Assembly (NCBI RefSeq): GCF_029240175.1
Contig: NZ_JARBTM010000002.1
Location: forward strand, 62,001 to 126,000
Length of the DNA: 64,000 nucleotides
DNA from: Anaerosolibacter sp.
Lineage (GTDB): Bacteria; Bacillota; Clostridia; Peptostreptococcales; Thermotaleaceae
Reading direction: 5' to 3'
Shown piece after piece: positions 55,951 to 64,000 of this stretch. Numbering within the stretch: the first letter of the stretch is position 1; every line of letters starts with the position of its first letter. The notes under the pieces were generated by a model. That model ran no database searches and was not told the origin of the DNA. It saw nothing but the letters and a program-made list of their open reading frames with translations. Made by a program: the position numbers and the translations under genes.

Positions 55951-55992
55951 GAAAGGTCATAGGTGAGAAAGTATTTGCCTATGACCTTTTGT
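55951..55992 (+). terminator. Terminator after GNAT gene
   Basis: AAAGGTCATAGG and CCTATGACCTTT pair across a 14-base loop, then TTGTTGTTTT. Confidence 0.8.
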
Positions 55993-56168
55993 TGTTTTGT
56001 CATGATAGGTAAAAAGATGATTAAAAATGTTCTAATTATCTTGCATCATATGTAGTTTTGATTTTCATGGTATAGGAATTGGCTGGGAAAACAAAACTAT
56101 GAGTAATATATATTTTGCGTAGGCTTGGAATTGGAATAGAAGAATGTAATAGAATCAGGAGGAATTTT

Positions 56169-57959
56169 ATGAAGAACGTCATTGTTTTGGGAGCAGGTTA
56201 TGCAGGTATTCAAGCAGCCCTTACCCTTCACAAAGGCTTGAGGAATGAAGACGTAAATATTATAATAATTGACCGTCACGACCGCCATACCCTGCTGACA
56301 GAGCTCCATGAAGTGGCTGGGAATAGAGTAGAGGAGAGCAGTGTATGCATTCCACTTAGAGAGATTTTTCAATATACCAAGGTACAAATGATTCAAGATG
56401 AGATTGTGAACATTGACTTTGAAAACAAGGTACTCCGATCCAATGAGCATGAATTCGATTATGATTATCTTATCATAGGCTGCGGCAGTGAACCCGCTTA
56501 CTTTGGCATTGACGGAATGGAAGCCCATGGATTAACCCTTTGGTCTTTAGAGGATGCAAGAAGAATTCATAATCATATCCTACATATGTTTAGACAGGCC
56601 TCTAGGGAGACAAATCCTGAAAAGAGACAGGCTTACCTCAGCTTCGTCATTGGTGGAGGCGGGTTTACTGGCATCGAGATGGTAGGAGAGTTAATTCAGT
56701 GGGTAGATGTTCTTTGTAAAGAATATGAGATGGACCGAAAAGAAGTAAGACTCATCGTAGTGGAGGCTATGGGACGAATACTAACAGTGCTTCAGGAGAG
56801 TTTGGTTGAAAAATCGGTAAACTATTTGAAAAGGAATGGTGTAGAGATTTTCACTAATGCAGCGATTACCAAGGTTACGCCAACTCACCTAGAGATCAAA
56901 GATGGAACGATCCTTCCTACCAACACAGTAATCTGGACAGGGGGCATCAAGGCAAACAGCTTCTTAGAAAAGTTAGATTTGCCTGAGGTAAAAAGAGGTC
57001 GAATTGAAGTCAATGAGTATACCCAGTCTACCAAATATAAAGAGGTTTTCTTAATAGGAGACAATTCTTACTTCGTGACTGAAGAGAGAGAAGTATTACC
57101 ACCATTGGTTGAGTCCGCTATGCAAACCGGAAAGGCTGCTGGAAAAAATGTGATTCGGCTTATGCACGATAAACCATTAGAAAGATGCACGCCAAAGTTA
57201 CATGGAGTAATGGTCTCTATCGGAAGAAAGTATGCCGTGGCAGATACCATGGGATTTCGAACCTCTGGCATGATGGCCATGTTTATTAAACATATGGTAA
57301 ATATTCACTATCAGTTTGAAGTGGCTGGATTTGAACAGGTGATCCGATATTTAAAGCATCAATTTATCCATGAACGAAAAGATGATCATTTTTTGAAAGA
57401 CCATCTAGTACCTCGTTCCTATACTGCATTTCTAGTGATCATGCGCTTGTATCTAGGATATATGTGGCTGATGCAGGGAATAAAAAAATATCAAGAGGGA
57501 TGGCTAACCAAAACCATTATTTATGCCCAAAGAATTGGACCCGCCCTTCCCGATGCCATTGCTAACCCTAGCCCAGCAGCGGATACATCGGCAGAGGCGG
57601 TACAAAAAGGATTAAATCTAATCGGCCAGAACACACCCTATTGGTATGCTTGGATTCTAGAAAATATCATTGTGCCCAATGCACTTTTGTTTCAAAATAT
57701 GATTGTTCTAACAGAGATCGTCTTAGGTTTGGCATTTTTAACAGGAACCTTTACATTTATTGCAGCCTTGATTTCTATTGGAATGAATATTAACTTTCTA
57801 TTCTCTACTGGACTCTATGACTATTGGTATATTGTTACGTCAATAGCCTGTATGGCAGGGGCAGGAAGATCCTTTGGTGTAGATCATTATCTGATTCCAT
57901 GGCTGATGCGGCAGTGGCGATATATCGTACGAAATAGGCGATTGCGTTTGAATATATAG
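56169..57959 (+). CDS. Type II NADH dehydrogenase fused to a DoxX-like membrane domain
   Basis: 596-residue fusion. Residues 1-390 are an NDH-2 flavoprotein: FAD motif VIVLGAGYAGIQAAL, NADH motif FVIGGGGFTGIEMVGEL, TVIWTGGIKANSF and GDNSYF. Residues from about 410 are a DoxX/DoxD-type four-helix membrane domain (FLVIMRLYLGYMWLMQGIKK, EIVLGLAFLTGTFTFIAALI). NDH-2 passes electrons from NADH to quinone without pumping; DoxX domains are linked to quinone or thiol redox partners. ATG 56169 follows TCAGGAGGAATT. In an anaerobe it may serve oxygen or disulfide detoxification. Monocistronic. Confidence 0.87.
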   Translation: MKNVIVLGAGYAGIQAALTLHKGLRNEDVNIIIIDRHDRHTLLTELHEVAGNRVEESSVCIPLREIFQYTKVQMIQDEIVNIDFENKVLRSNEHEFDYDYLIIGCGSEPAYFGIDGMEAHGLTLWSLEDARRIHNHILHMFRQASRETNPEKRQAYLSFVIGGGGFTGIEMVGELIQWVDVLCKEYEMDRKEVRLIVVEAMGRILTVLQESLVEKSVNYLKRNGVEIFTNAAITKVTPTHLEIKDGTILPTNTVIWTGGIKANSFLEKLDLPEVKRGRIEVNEYTQSTKYKEVFLIGDNSYFVTEEREVLPPLVESAMQTGKAAGKNVIRLMHDKPLERCTPKLHGVMVSIGRKYAVADTMGFRTSGMMAMFIKHMVNIHYQFEVAGFEQVIRYLKHQFIHERKDDHFLKDHLVPRSYTAFLVIMRLYLGYMWLMQGIKKYQEGWLTKTIIYAQRIGPALPDAIANPSPAADTSAEAVQKGLNLIGQNTPYWYAWILENIIVPNALLFQNMIVLTEIVLGLAFLTGTFTFIAALISIGMNINFLFSTGLYDYWYIVTSIACMAGAGRSFGVDHYLIPWLMRQWRYIVRNRRLRLNI

Positions 57960-57963
57960 CTGA

Positions 57964-58001
57964 GAAACCTATAACTCTATGACAGGAGTTATAGGTTTTT
58001 T
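57964..58001 (+). terminator. Terminator after NDH-2/DoxX gene
   Basis: AAACCTATAACTC and GAGTTATAGGTTT pair around an 8-base loop, followed by TTTTA. Confidence 0.85.
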
Positions 58002-58115
58002 ATTGTCACGTAAATGTTTTATAACTGTAAAAGTATGGAAATGATTTTGTAATATGGCGTTGATATAATAGGTGGTGTAGTAAAAATACAGTTATATATG
58101 GTGAGGAGAATGTGG

Positions 58116-59498
58116 ATGATGAAGTTTAGAATACATATGATATGGCTTATGGTAACTGCTTTCGTAATAGTGTTATCAGTAAATACAACAAGGGTATTTG
58201 CTGATGAAGGTAAGCAATTCAAAGTGGTGGGATACTATTCGGAGATATTTGATGATCCCATAGACCAAACAGTGCAGTTTGATAAGTTGACCCATATTAC
58301 ATACGCATTTCTAATTCCAGCGGATGATGGGACGTTAATTGGCATCGAAAAACCTCAAAGGCTAAAGGAATTGGTAGAGAAAAGTCATAAAAATAATGTA
58401 GAGGTATTGATTGCCGTGGGGGGATGGTCTTATCAAGGTATTCCTTTGGATTCAGCCTTTGAGAAACTGGCAGCATCAGAGGATGCTAGAAATGAATTTA
58501 TTGATAATGTTTTGGAATTTGTACATGATTATGACCTAGATGGGGTAGAGATAGATTGGGAATATCCTGATGAAGGTGTATCATCTCAAAACTATGAGAA
58601 TCTAGTACTGGCATTGGGTGACGCACTGAAGGCAGATGGAAAATATTTAACAGCTGCCCTTAATGGAGCCTGGTCTAAAACGGAAGGTCCTTCTGTTTCA
58701 AGGGCGGTAACGGATGCATGCTTGAAGGCTTTTGATTGGATTAATATTATGGCCTATGATATGAATAATGAGCAGCATAGCCCCGTATGGTTTGCAGAAA
58801 CATCGATTCGGTATTGGCTGCATCGAAATGTACCTAAGGAGAAAATTGTTCTAGGAGTTCCATTTTATGCGAAGCCTAGCTGGAAGCAATATAGACATCT
58901 TGTAGCGGAGAATAGGGAAAATGCCTACTTAGATTTTGCAAAAGGGGATCCTCTAGATTCTTATTATAATGGAATTCATACAATAAAAGCGAAAACTAGG
59001 GCAGCACTTCAATATGCTTCGGGCATCATGATTTTCGATATCAATGAAGACACCACCGATGAATTAAGTCTTTTAAAGGCAATCCATGATACGAAAGAAT
59101 CGTTTTTTTCTCAAACATTTGGAGGATTTCAAGAAATCTACTTTCAATTGGAGGGAAGAGACTTAGCATTTATAGAGAAAGATGGCTTAGGTGTACCATA
59201 TGTTGACGAAAATAACAGAACGATGGTACCTGTGAGAAAGGCATTGGAGAGTATTGGAGCACAAGTTGGCTTCCAAGAAGATACAAGAACTGTTATTGCA
59301 CAGAAAGAGGGAATTATCCTAAAAATCCCCATAGATAAAAATTATATCATTTTGGACGGCATCATAGTTAATCTGGATACAAAGGCAGTTATGCGGGATG
59401 GAAGAACCTATGTACCTTTAAGATATCTGTTCGAGTCCTTTGGGTATGATGTAATATGGCATGGCGAAAGTAAGACAGTAATGATCAAGAGCCAGTAG
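58116..59498 (+). CDS. Secreted GH18 glycosidase with C-terminal stalk domains
   Basis: 460 residues with a signal peptide (hydrophobic IHMIWLMVTAFVIVLSV, cleavage near VFA-D). GH18 barrel at about 35-330: VVGYYSEIFDD, VLIAVGGWSYQG, and the catalytic DGVEIDWE (142-149, acid Glu149), INIMAYDMN. Residues 350-458 hold copper-amine-oxidase N-like stalk repeats (RTMVPVRKALESIGAQVGF, RTYVPLRYLFESFGYDVIW) like those in the protein at 1370. GH18 plus stalk domain is common in clostridial spore-coat or wall hydrolases acting on N-acetylglucosamine polymers. ATG 58116 fits GAGGAG spacing; nearby in-frame ATGs at 58110 and 58119 are alternatives. Confidence 0.88.
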   Translation: MMKFRIHMIWLMVTAFVIVLSVNTTRVFADEGKQFKVVGYYSEIFDDPIDQTVQFDKLTHITYAFLIPADDGTLIGIEKPQRLKELVEKSHKNNVEVLIAVGGWSYQGIPLDSAFEKLAASEDARNEFIDNVLEFVHDYDLDGVEIDWEYPDEGVSSQNYENLVLALGDALKADGKYLTAALNGAWSKTEGPSVSRAVTDACLKAFDWINIMAYDMNNEQHSPVWFAETSIRYWLHRNVPKEKIVLGVPFYAKPSWKQYRHLVAENRENAYLDFAKGDPLDSYYNGIHTIKAKTRAALQYASGIMIFDINEDTTDELSLLKAIHDTKESFFSQTFGGFQEIYFQLEGRDLAFIEKDGLGVPYVDENNRTMVPVRKALESIGAQVGFQEDTRTVIAQKEGIILKIPIDKNYIILDGIIVNLDTKAVMRDGRTYVPLRYLFESFGYDVIWHGESKTVMIKSQ

Positions 59499-59559
59499 TC
59501 GCTGAAGCATTTATGGTATAATTGATGTGATACGAAAGAAAGAGGAAAGGGATGAGACA

Positions 59560-59898
59560 ATGGATCGAATGACGATCAAAGATATTAAGTTCGGATCATT
59601 TTTCAAATTGATAATGGGCATTTCTTTTTCCTTTGGCGTGATTACAGGGATCTTGTTTTTGGTCATTGGACTTATGGGTGCCAATATAACGGCCAATCTT
59701 GGTGAATCAATCCTCTATGGGATGCCGGCGGCCATTGCATCTATCTTTATGTCACCCGTGGTAGCGCTTTTTCTAGGGTTGTTTGTATGTTTATTATCTT
59801 ATTTTCCTTTTAAGCTGTTTATAAAGCTTATCAATGGATTAAGAATCTTAGGCACTTTTGACGATGATAAGTATGGGCCTGGAAAAGAATATGAATAA
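59560..59898 (+). CDS. Two-helix membrane protein, unknown
   Basis: 112 residues with two long hydrophobic segments (LIMGISFSFGVITGILFLVI and MSPVVALFLGLFVCLLSYFP) and polar termini; C-terminal tail DDDKYGPGKEYE is acidic. The layout recalls DUF3566-type membrane proteins, without proof. ATG 59560 chosen over an upstream start at 59527 because AAAGGGATGAG lies before it. Possibly transcribed from the GH18 gene. Followed by a strong terminator. Confidence 0.7.
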   Translation: MDRMTIKDIKFGSFFKLIMGISFSFGVITGILFLVIGLMGANITANLGESILYGMPAAIASIFMSPVVALFLGLFVCLLSYFPFKLFIKLINGLRILGTFDDDKYGPGKEYE

Positions 59899-59911
59899 TA
59901 TACACAAGGGC

Positions 59912-59960
59912 ATCCCCCTTCAGTTTTGGTTGTAAACAAAGCTGAAGGGGGATTTTTTTA
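59912..59960 (+). terminator. Terminator
   Basis: ATCCCCCTTCAG and CTGAAGGGGGAT pair around an 18-base loop, followed by seven T. Confidence 0.88.
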
Positions 59961-59995
59961 TTTAATAGGAAAGTTCTACTTTCCTATTAAATAAA
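59957..59995. repeat. 39-base perfect inverted repeat
   Basis: TTTATTTAATAGGAAAG, loop TTCTA, and the exact complement CTTTCCTATTAAATAAA. It adjoins the terminator at 59912 but is a separate hairpin with no T run after it. Confidence 0.6.
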
Positions 59996-60094
59996 AAAAT
60001 CAGGGGTGCAGGGGAAGTACATAAAAGTAAGCTTAGCATCGATGAATACTTAACCTAAAGAAGAAGTTTAACTTATCAAAAGATAATGTAAGTA

Positions 60095-60123
60095 TTGACA
60101 ATTATCAGTAATTTAAATATAAT
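60095..60123 (+). promoter_or_regulatory. Consensus promoter before the TIM-barrel gene
   Basis: TTGACA (60095-60100), 17-base spacer, TATAAT (60118-60123): a full consensus match. Confidence 0.85.
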
Positions 60124-60151
60124 TTTCTTAGAATCCATGTGATAAAACTTA

Positions 60152-60168
60152 GTTCCGCAGAATGGTAC
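60152..60168. promoter_or_regulatory. IclR-type operator, site 4
   Basis: GTTCCGCAGAATGGTAC: GTTCC/GG-AC arms with one mismatch, 7-base centre ending in AAT. It starts 29 bases after the -10 box, the same distance as site 1 at 22267. Confidence 0.65.
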
Positions 60169-60185
60169 TTGAAAGGGGTTAAAAA

Positions 60186-61004
60186 ATGAAAAGAGAATTT
60201 TCTCTAGCACACCTTACTGTGCTTGGATGTGCACCGCCTGAAATGACCTATGTAGCCGCTATGGCTGGATATGACTATGTTAGTATACGTCCGATTTATA
60301 TGGGGTTACCTGGTGAGCCAAATTATGATTTAGCTGTAGATAAAGAGATGATGAAACAAACAAAGAAAGCCCTTGCTGATACAGGGGTCAGACTTCATGA
60401 TATCGAACTTGCCCGCATCTATGAGGGCGTGGATGTCAAAAGATATCTACCAGCCATGGAGGTTGCTGCTGAATTAGGAGGTAGGGCTGTATTGAGTAGT
60501 ATTTGGACGCCTGATCGTAGTTTCTACATTGAAAAGTTTGGTGAACTTTGCGATCTTGCGAAACAATTTGGTTTGACAGTAGACTTAGAATATGTTCCCA
60601 TTGCCAGTGTAAATACGCTGTCAAGGGCTGTAGATGTACTACGTACCGTCAATTGTGATAATGCAGGGCTTATGGTGGATACCCACCATTTCCAACGTGC
60701 TAGAGATTGTGTGGAGGATTTGAAACCGCTGCCGAAAGAATGGTTCCACTTTGCACATCTTTGTGACGCGCCTGGGGAAATTCCTACTGAGCAAGATGAG
60801 ATGACTCGTATCCTTCGCGAAGCACGTTCTTATGTTGGTGAAGGTGGTATCGATGTTGCTAGTATCATAAATAGTATGCCTGATATGGTATATTCTATTG
60901 AACTTCCAAATTTAGAAAACGTGGGTGTATTTGGTTATGCAGAGCATGCTCGACGTTGTATAGAATCTGCTAAGTCATATCTTGAAGCGAATCCACGGGT
61001 GTAG
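60186..61004 (+). CDS. Sugar-phosphate isomerase/epimerase-family TIM barrel
   Basis: 272 residues of the xylose-isomerase-like barrel fold: FSLAHLTVLGCAPPEMTYVA, ADTGVRLHDIELARIY, LTVDLEYVPIASV (metal Glu), GLMVDTHHFQRA (metal Asp/His), HFAHLCDAPGE and VYSIELPN (metal Glu). Members include isomerases, epimerases and 3-dehydroshikimate dehydratases (AsbF/QuiC type). The metal-site residues support a divalent-metal enzyme. The operator at 60152 links it with the dehydroquinase/dehydrogenase island at 22-36 kb, so dehydroshikimate or a related polyol is a reasonable guess. Start after GAAAGGGGTT. Monocistronic. Confidence 0.82.
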   Translation: MKREFSLAHLTVLGCAPPEMTYVAAMAGYDYVSIRPIYMGLPGEPNYDLAVDKEMMKQTKKALADTGVRLHDIELARIYEGVDVKRYLPAMEVAAELGGRAVLSSIWTPDRSFYIEKFGELCDLAKQFGLTVDLEYVPIASVNTLSRAVDVLRTVNCDNAGLMVDTHHFQRARDCVEDLKPLPKEWFHFAHLCDAPGEIPTEQDEMTRILREARSYVGEGGIDVASIINSMPDMVYSIELPNLENVGVFGYAEHARRCIESAKSYLEANPRV

Positions 61005-61082
61005 GTGTCAATCAAAATAGGAAAGCAATTATTCGTTCCTACTTAAGAAAATATCTTTACTTATTTTTATTTTGTATAGAAG

Positions 61083-61128
61083 AAAGACTGAAAATGAATG
61101 ATCCTTCATTTTCAGTCTTTCTTCTTTC
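61083..61128 (+). terminator. Terminator after TIM-barrel gene
   Basis: AAAGACTGAAAATGAA and TTCATTTTCAGTCTTT pair around TGATCC; T-rich tail CTTCTTTCT. Confidence 0.85.
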
Positions 61129-61392
61129 TAAAGAACTATTTGATTTCACATATAAATATTTTTTCTACCTCAGGTAGATATACCATGTTATGACAGCCTC
61201 TTTCTATGGATTTTCACATGAACAAAGCATACCAATATAAATACTGTCGAAAGTTGCGAAAAATTTAAGCAGGAATTTTGTAAAATACAGGAAATATATT
61301 GTAAAGAAAAGTTTATAAATTTGCCAAGTTTTCCGATATATTATGTACTGGTTCTATTGCTGCTTTGTAAAATTACAAAGGGGGGAAGACCT
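61129..61392. other. AT-rich leader before the histidine kinase
   Basis: No gene is supported. The kinase frame runs open from 61321 but those codons (hydrophobic FPIYYVLVLLLLC) lack a ribosome site. CTCAGGTAGATATACC near 61170 has partial symmetry only. Confidence 0.4.
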
Positions 61393-62739
61393 ATGGTGTT
61401 GGGAAAAACACAGAAGACAAAAACAGAACGACGGGGAGATGCAGTCGGACAAGCCCAGGGAGAGCTTATTCTTTATCTGAAGAACAAAACTATGGAACTG
61501 GAGCGGGAAATTCAACAAAGGAAGATCATTGAAAAAGATCTAATTGAGAGAGAATCGTTTTTAAAGCAAATTGTTGATAATACCATTGATACCATTTCTA
61601 AAATAAATTTGGAAGGTATCTTCCAATATGTGACACCTTCCCATGAGGATATTTTAGGATATGCCCCTGCCGATCTTTTGGGAAAATCTGTTTTTGAATT
61701 GATACATCCTGATGATCGAGATGCCCTTATGCATCAGTTTTCGGAAAAACTGTTGGAGGGCGGGAGGCAAAGCTGTAAGATAGAATGCAGGTATAAACAT
61801 GCAGCTGGGCATTATGTCTGGCTAGAGGCCGTGGGAAAGCTTATTTATGATCATGAACATCAGCCTATAGCCGTTATATTCTGTTCTAGGGATATTACAC
61901 AGCATAAGGAAGATGAAAAGGCACTAAAGTTGGCTGTGGAATGCGATGAGATGAAAACAGAGTTTTTTACCAACATATCCCATGAGTTGAAGACGCCATT
62001 AAATGTTATTCTAGGCTCCAATGAAATCATTGATATGATGGTTCGAGGGATGGGAGATAAGACTGATAAAGAAAAGCTGGTTAAATATACTGCCATGATC
62101 AAGCAAAATTGCTATCGACTCATTCGATTGATTAATAACTTCATTGATCGGACAAAAATTGATTCGGGTTTTATTCAAGCAGAGCGGAATAATTATGACA
62201 TTGTCAGGATTGTTGAAGACATCACCTTATCTGTGGCAGAATATATCAGAAACAAGGGTGTAAACATGATTTTTGATACGAACATAGAGGAGTGTATCAT
62301 GGCATGTGATCCAGATATGATTGAGAGAGTGATGCTAAACCTTCTGTCTAACGCCATTAAGTTTACGCCAGCTGGAGGGCAAATATATGTTGGGATTTCT
62401 GCAGAAAATGGGCATATTCATATTTCTGTGAAAGACACTGGTGAAGGAATCCCTCAAGAAAAGCAAGATATAATCTTTCGACGGTTCATTCAAGGTGAAA
62501 AGACCTTTGCAAAGAAACAGGAAGGAAGCGGGATAGGGCTATCTCTTGTAAAATCTCTGGTGGAAATGCATCATGGGCGGATTATTCTTAAGAGTGAAGT
62601 AGGTAAAGGCAGTGAATTTAAAATTGAGCTGCCTGTAGAAAACATTGAAGCGGACCAAGTAAAGGAGAAAGATACCTATTATAGCACTGGAAATATTGAA
62701 AGAATCCACATTGAGTTTTCAGATATATATGTAAAGTAA
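61393..62739 (+). CDS. PAS-domain sensor histidine kinase
   Basis: 448-residue cytoplasmic kinase. Short N-terminal coiled coil (LKNKTMELEREIQQRKIIEK), PAS domain about 55-170 with PAC end (HYVWLEAVGKLIYDH, VIFCSRDITQHK), HisKA with phospho-accepting His197 in FFTNISHELKTPLN, and HATPase about 300-432 (MLNLLSNAIKFTPAGG; DTGEGIPQEKQD; GSGIGLSLVKSLVEMHHG). ATG 61393 follows AAAGGGGGGAAGACC. No response regulator lies beside it, so it is an orphan kinase, of the kind that often feeds Spo0A in Clostridia. Confidence 0.92.
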   Translation: MVLGKTQKTKTERRGDAVGQAQGELILYLKNKTMELEREIQQRKIIEKDLIERESFLKQIVDNTIDTISKINLEGIFQYVTPSHEDILGYAPADLLGKSVFELIHPDDRDALMHQFSEKLLEGGRQSCKIECRYKHAAGHYVWLEAVGKLIYDHEHQPIAVIFCSRDITQHKEDEKALKLAVECDEMKTEFFTNISHELKTPLNVILGSNEIIDMMVRGMGDKTDKEKLVKYTAMIKQNCYRLIRLINNFIDRTKIDSGFIQAERNNYDIVRIVEDITLSVAEYIRNKGVNMIFDTNIEECIMACDPDMIERVMLNLLSNAIKFTPAGGQIYVGISAENGHIHISVKDTGEGIPQEKQDIIFRRFIQGEKTFAKKQEGSGIGLSLVKSLVEMHHGRIILKSEVGKGSEFKIELPVENIEADQVKEKDTYYSTGNIERIHIEFSDIYVK

Positions 62740-62742
62740 TTA

Positions 62743-62786
62743 CCTAAAAGGATGGCCATTTTACCATCCGTTTAGGGGCTTATTTT
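62743..62786. terminator. Terminator between kinase and recX
   Basis: CTAAAAGGATGG and CCATCCGTTTAG pair (one mismatch) around an 8-base loop; forward tail GGGGCTTATTTT. It overlaps the end of the convergent recX gene. Confidence 0.65.
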
Positions 62787-63424
62787 AACAAAACATTTAA
62801 AACTTTTTTAATGACATCATAGTCAAAGCCTTTTCTTTGCAGGAAACTGCCAAGCTTACGATACTGGGCATTTTTATCATCATTTCGATAGGTGGAATCC
62901 AGTTTCTTTCTTCCGAGATTTAGTGCTGTTTCAAGCTCATCTTCATGGTCTATCTGTTCACTGATGGCCTCTTGAATAATATTTTTATCAATTCCTTTCT
63001 GATAAAGCTCCTGCTTAATCCGCATCTTACCAAGCTTTTGAATATTTACTTTATCACGGATATAGGATGATGCAAAATCCTCATCATTAATGTAATTGTT
63101 GCTCTGAAGAAAGGCTATAGTTTTTTCAACAACAGATGCCTCATATCCTTTTTCTTTCATCTTTATTTCCATCTCTTGTTTGGTTCTTCCGCGGTAGGAC
63201 AAAAGCTTAAAGGCATAGTTGTTTGCCTTATGTTGTTCCTCCTCTAGGATGATTTTTTCCATGGCAGAAGAATCAATTTCTTTTCCTTTCAACAATCGAA
63301 ATTTAACCAATAAATCTTCGGAAATACCAAAAGCAAATTGATGATCTACATAAACAGAGTAACGGCTTTTGTTCTTTTCTTGTTGCTCAATTTTTGTAAT
63401 GATACCCTGATGATTTTCAGACAT
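62780..63424 (-). CDS. recX: RecX regulatory protein
   Basis: 214-residue helical protein that modulates RecA filaments. Family features: three-helix tandem repeats with AFKLLSYRGRTKQEMEIKM, YINDEDFASSYIRDKVN, GKMRIKQELYQKGIDKNII and FLQRKGFDYDVIKKVL. ATG 63424 is chosen for GGAGGAGGTG upstream; the frame continues to 63481 without a ribosome site. recA is not in the window. Confidence 0.92.
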   Translation of the reverse strand: MSENHQGIITKIEQQEKNKSRYSVYVDHQFAFGISEDLLVKFRLLKGKEIDSSAMEKIILEEEQHKANNYAFKLLSYRGRTKQEMEIKMKEKGYEASVVEKTIAFLQSNNYINDEDFASSYIRDKVNIQKLGKMRIKQELYQKGIDKNIIQEAISEQIDHEDELETALNLGRKKLDSTYRNDDKNAQYRKLGSFLQRKGFDYDVIKKVLNVLLK

Positions 63425-63634
63425 CGAAACACCTCCTCCACACCAGAGATTTAATAACATTGTACTATATTTTGTCCACACTAGAGAGGAAATTTCATAA
63501 AATTATAGAGGTTGTTCACAATTTATAGTTTCGCTGCAGGGAAAATAGTAAGGACAGATCAGTAGGGTTTTAAGTAATATATAAGGTAGGTGTGTTTATA
63601 ATCTTCCTGTTTAGGGAATAATTGAAATTAGAAA

Positions 63635-63663
63635 TTGATTTCTTTTATATTATTTGATACAAT
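63635..63663 (+). promoter_or_regulatory. leuS promoter
   Basis: TTGATT (63635-63640), 17-base spacer, TACAAT (63658-63663), just before the T-box leader. Confidence 0.65.
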
Positions 63664-63671
63664 ACATTCAA

Positions 63672-63908
63672 ATGAATATGAGGCAAAGAAGGGAAGTAGT
63701 AGGTTGAATCGTTGCATATAGAGAGTCATCGGTTGGTGGAAGATGACAGCAAAGAAGACTGAACTCGTCCTGGAGCTATTGGGGTGAAGAAATTAGCCCT
63801 GATCGGGTAAATCCGTTATCGTTTTTGAGAGGACAGTCGTAGGCTGTCAAGTAGAGTGGTACCGCGAGTCTTTCGTCTCTATATAGGGATGAAGGGCTTT
63901 TTTATTTT
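63672..63908 (+). ncRNA. T-box leader of leuS
   Basis: tRNA-binding leader with the T-box antiterminator GAGTGGTACCGCG at about 63854-63866 and a downstream terminator (AGTCTTTCGTCTCTATATAG / GGGATGAAGGGC with T run). The stem I specifier is probably CTC (Leu) in TGAACTCGTCCTGG, in line with the downstream gene. Uncharged tRNA-Leu would allow read-through. Confidence 0.9.
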
Positions 63909-63934
63909 TAAATTTAAAAGAGGATGTGAACAGC

Positions 63935-64000
63935 ATGAAAGAGTATAATCCAAAAAACCTTGAGAAAAAGTGGCAGGACATTTGGGATGAAAAAGGAACT
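63935..64000 (+). CDS. leuS: Leucyl-tRNA synthetase, 3'-truncated by window edge
   Basis: Only 22 codons are visible: MKEYNPKNLEKKWQDIWDEK and two more. This is the typical LeuS N-terminus (YNPKxxEKKWQxxWDE). Start follows AAAAGAGGATGTGAA. The leucine T-box in front supports the call. Confidence 0.85.
   Translation, partial: MKEYNPKNLEKKWQDIWDEKGT

Noticed and set aside
61321-61392. Hydrophobic N-terminal extension of the histidine kinase
   Set aside because: No ribosome site before the early start, while GGGGGGAAGACC precedes ATG 61393.

Overview
The window reads as a chromosome segment of a low-GC, spore-forming, anaerobic Gram-positive bacterium (Clostridia; an Alkaliphilus-like lineage would fit, but this is inference from gene content only). 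Supporting signs: strong AGGAGG ribosome sites with frequent TTG/GTG starts, two T-box leaders, a Spo0E-family phosphatase, a clostridial-type small ferredoxin, an ornithine-racemase-like enzyme typical of amino-acid fermenters, a probable selenoprotein and four methyl-accepting or histidine-kinase sensors. No rRNA, tRNA, CRISPR array, prophage or insertion-sequence transposase was seen.

Layout. 1-2.8 kb: end of a tripartite tricarboxylate transporter permease, a secreted stalk-domain/PrcB protein and a CGGC protein. 2.9-14.9 kb: a complete galactose/galactoside block, mglB-mglA-mglC-galK-galE-galT-galM-GH42 beta-galactosidase-ganR-like regulator, headed by a promoter with two palindromic TTTAGTAAAT-type operators and two cre-like sites. 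14.9-20.9 kb: small genes (35-aa membrane peptide, cold-shock protein, Spo0E, ferredoxin), a duplicated-domain membrane protein and a LarA-family racemase with a sodium/solute symporter. 21-36 kb: a catabolic island with an HMG-CoA-lyase-like enzyme, CoA-acylating aldehyde dehydrogenase, TPP enzyme, YdiB-like quinate/shikimate dehydrogenase, TRAP transporter (DctQ-M-P), MFS and DMT exporters, type II dehydroquinase and two near-twin IclR regulators. 36-37.8 kb: a chemoreceptor gene broken at two A7 tracts. 37.8-43.9 kb: T-box-controlled ilvN-ilvC-ilvD-ilvB-ilvE. 44-50.5 kb: two chemoreceptors, EamA and MATE transporters and, between them, a glutaredoxin whose CxxC first cysteine codon is an in-frame TGA followed by a SECIS-like hairpin. 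50.8-60 kb: ornithine-racemase-like gene and barrel protein, small proteins, a palindromic MITE-like element, amidohydrolase, GNAT under a Fur-like box, an NDH-2/DoxX fusion and a GH18 spore-type glycosidase. 60-64 kb: a sugar-phosphate-isomerase-like TIM barrel, a PAS histidine kinase, recX, and a T-box leader with the first codons of leuS.

The most notable observations are (1) the putative Sec-glutaredoxin; (2) a 17-bp operator, TTCC-N7-GGAA type with a conserved AATGG half, found just downstream of promoters at three separated loci (22.3, 36.0 and 60.2 kb), which ties the catabolic island, a chemoreceptor and the TIM-barrel enzyme into one probable IclR-type regulon for a quinate/shikimate-like substrate; and (3) the chemoreceptor whose two frameshifts each lie on a run of exactly seven A and are each repaired by one extra A.
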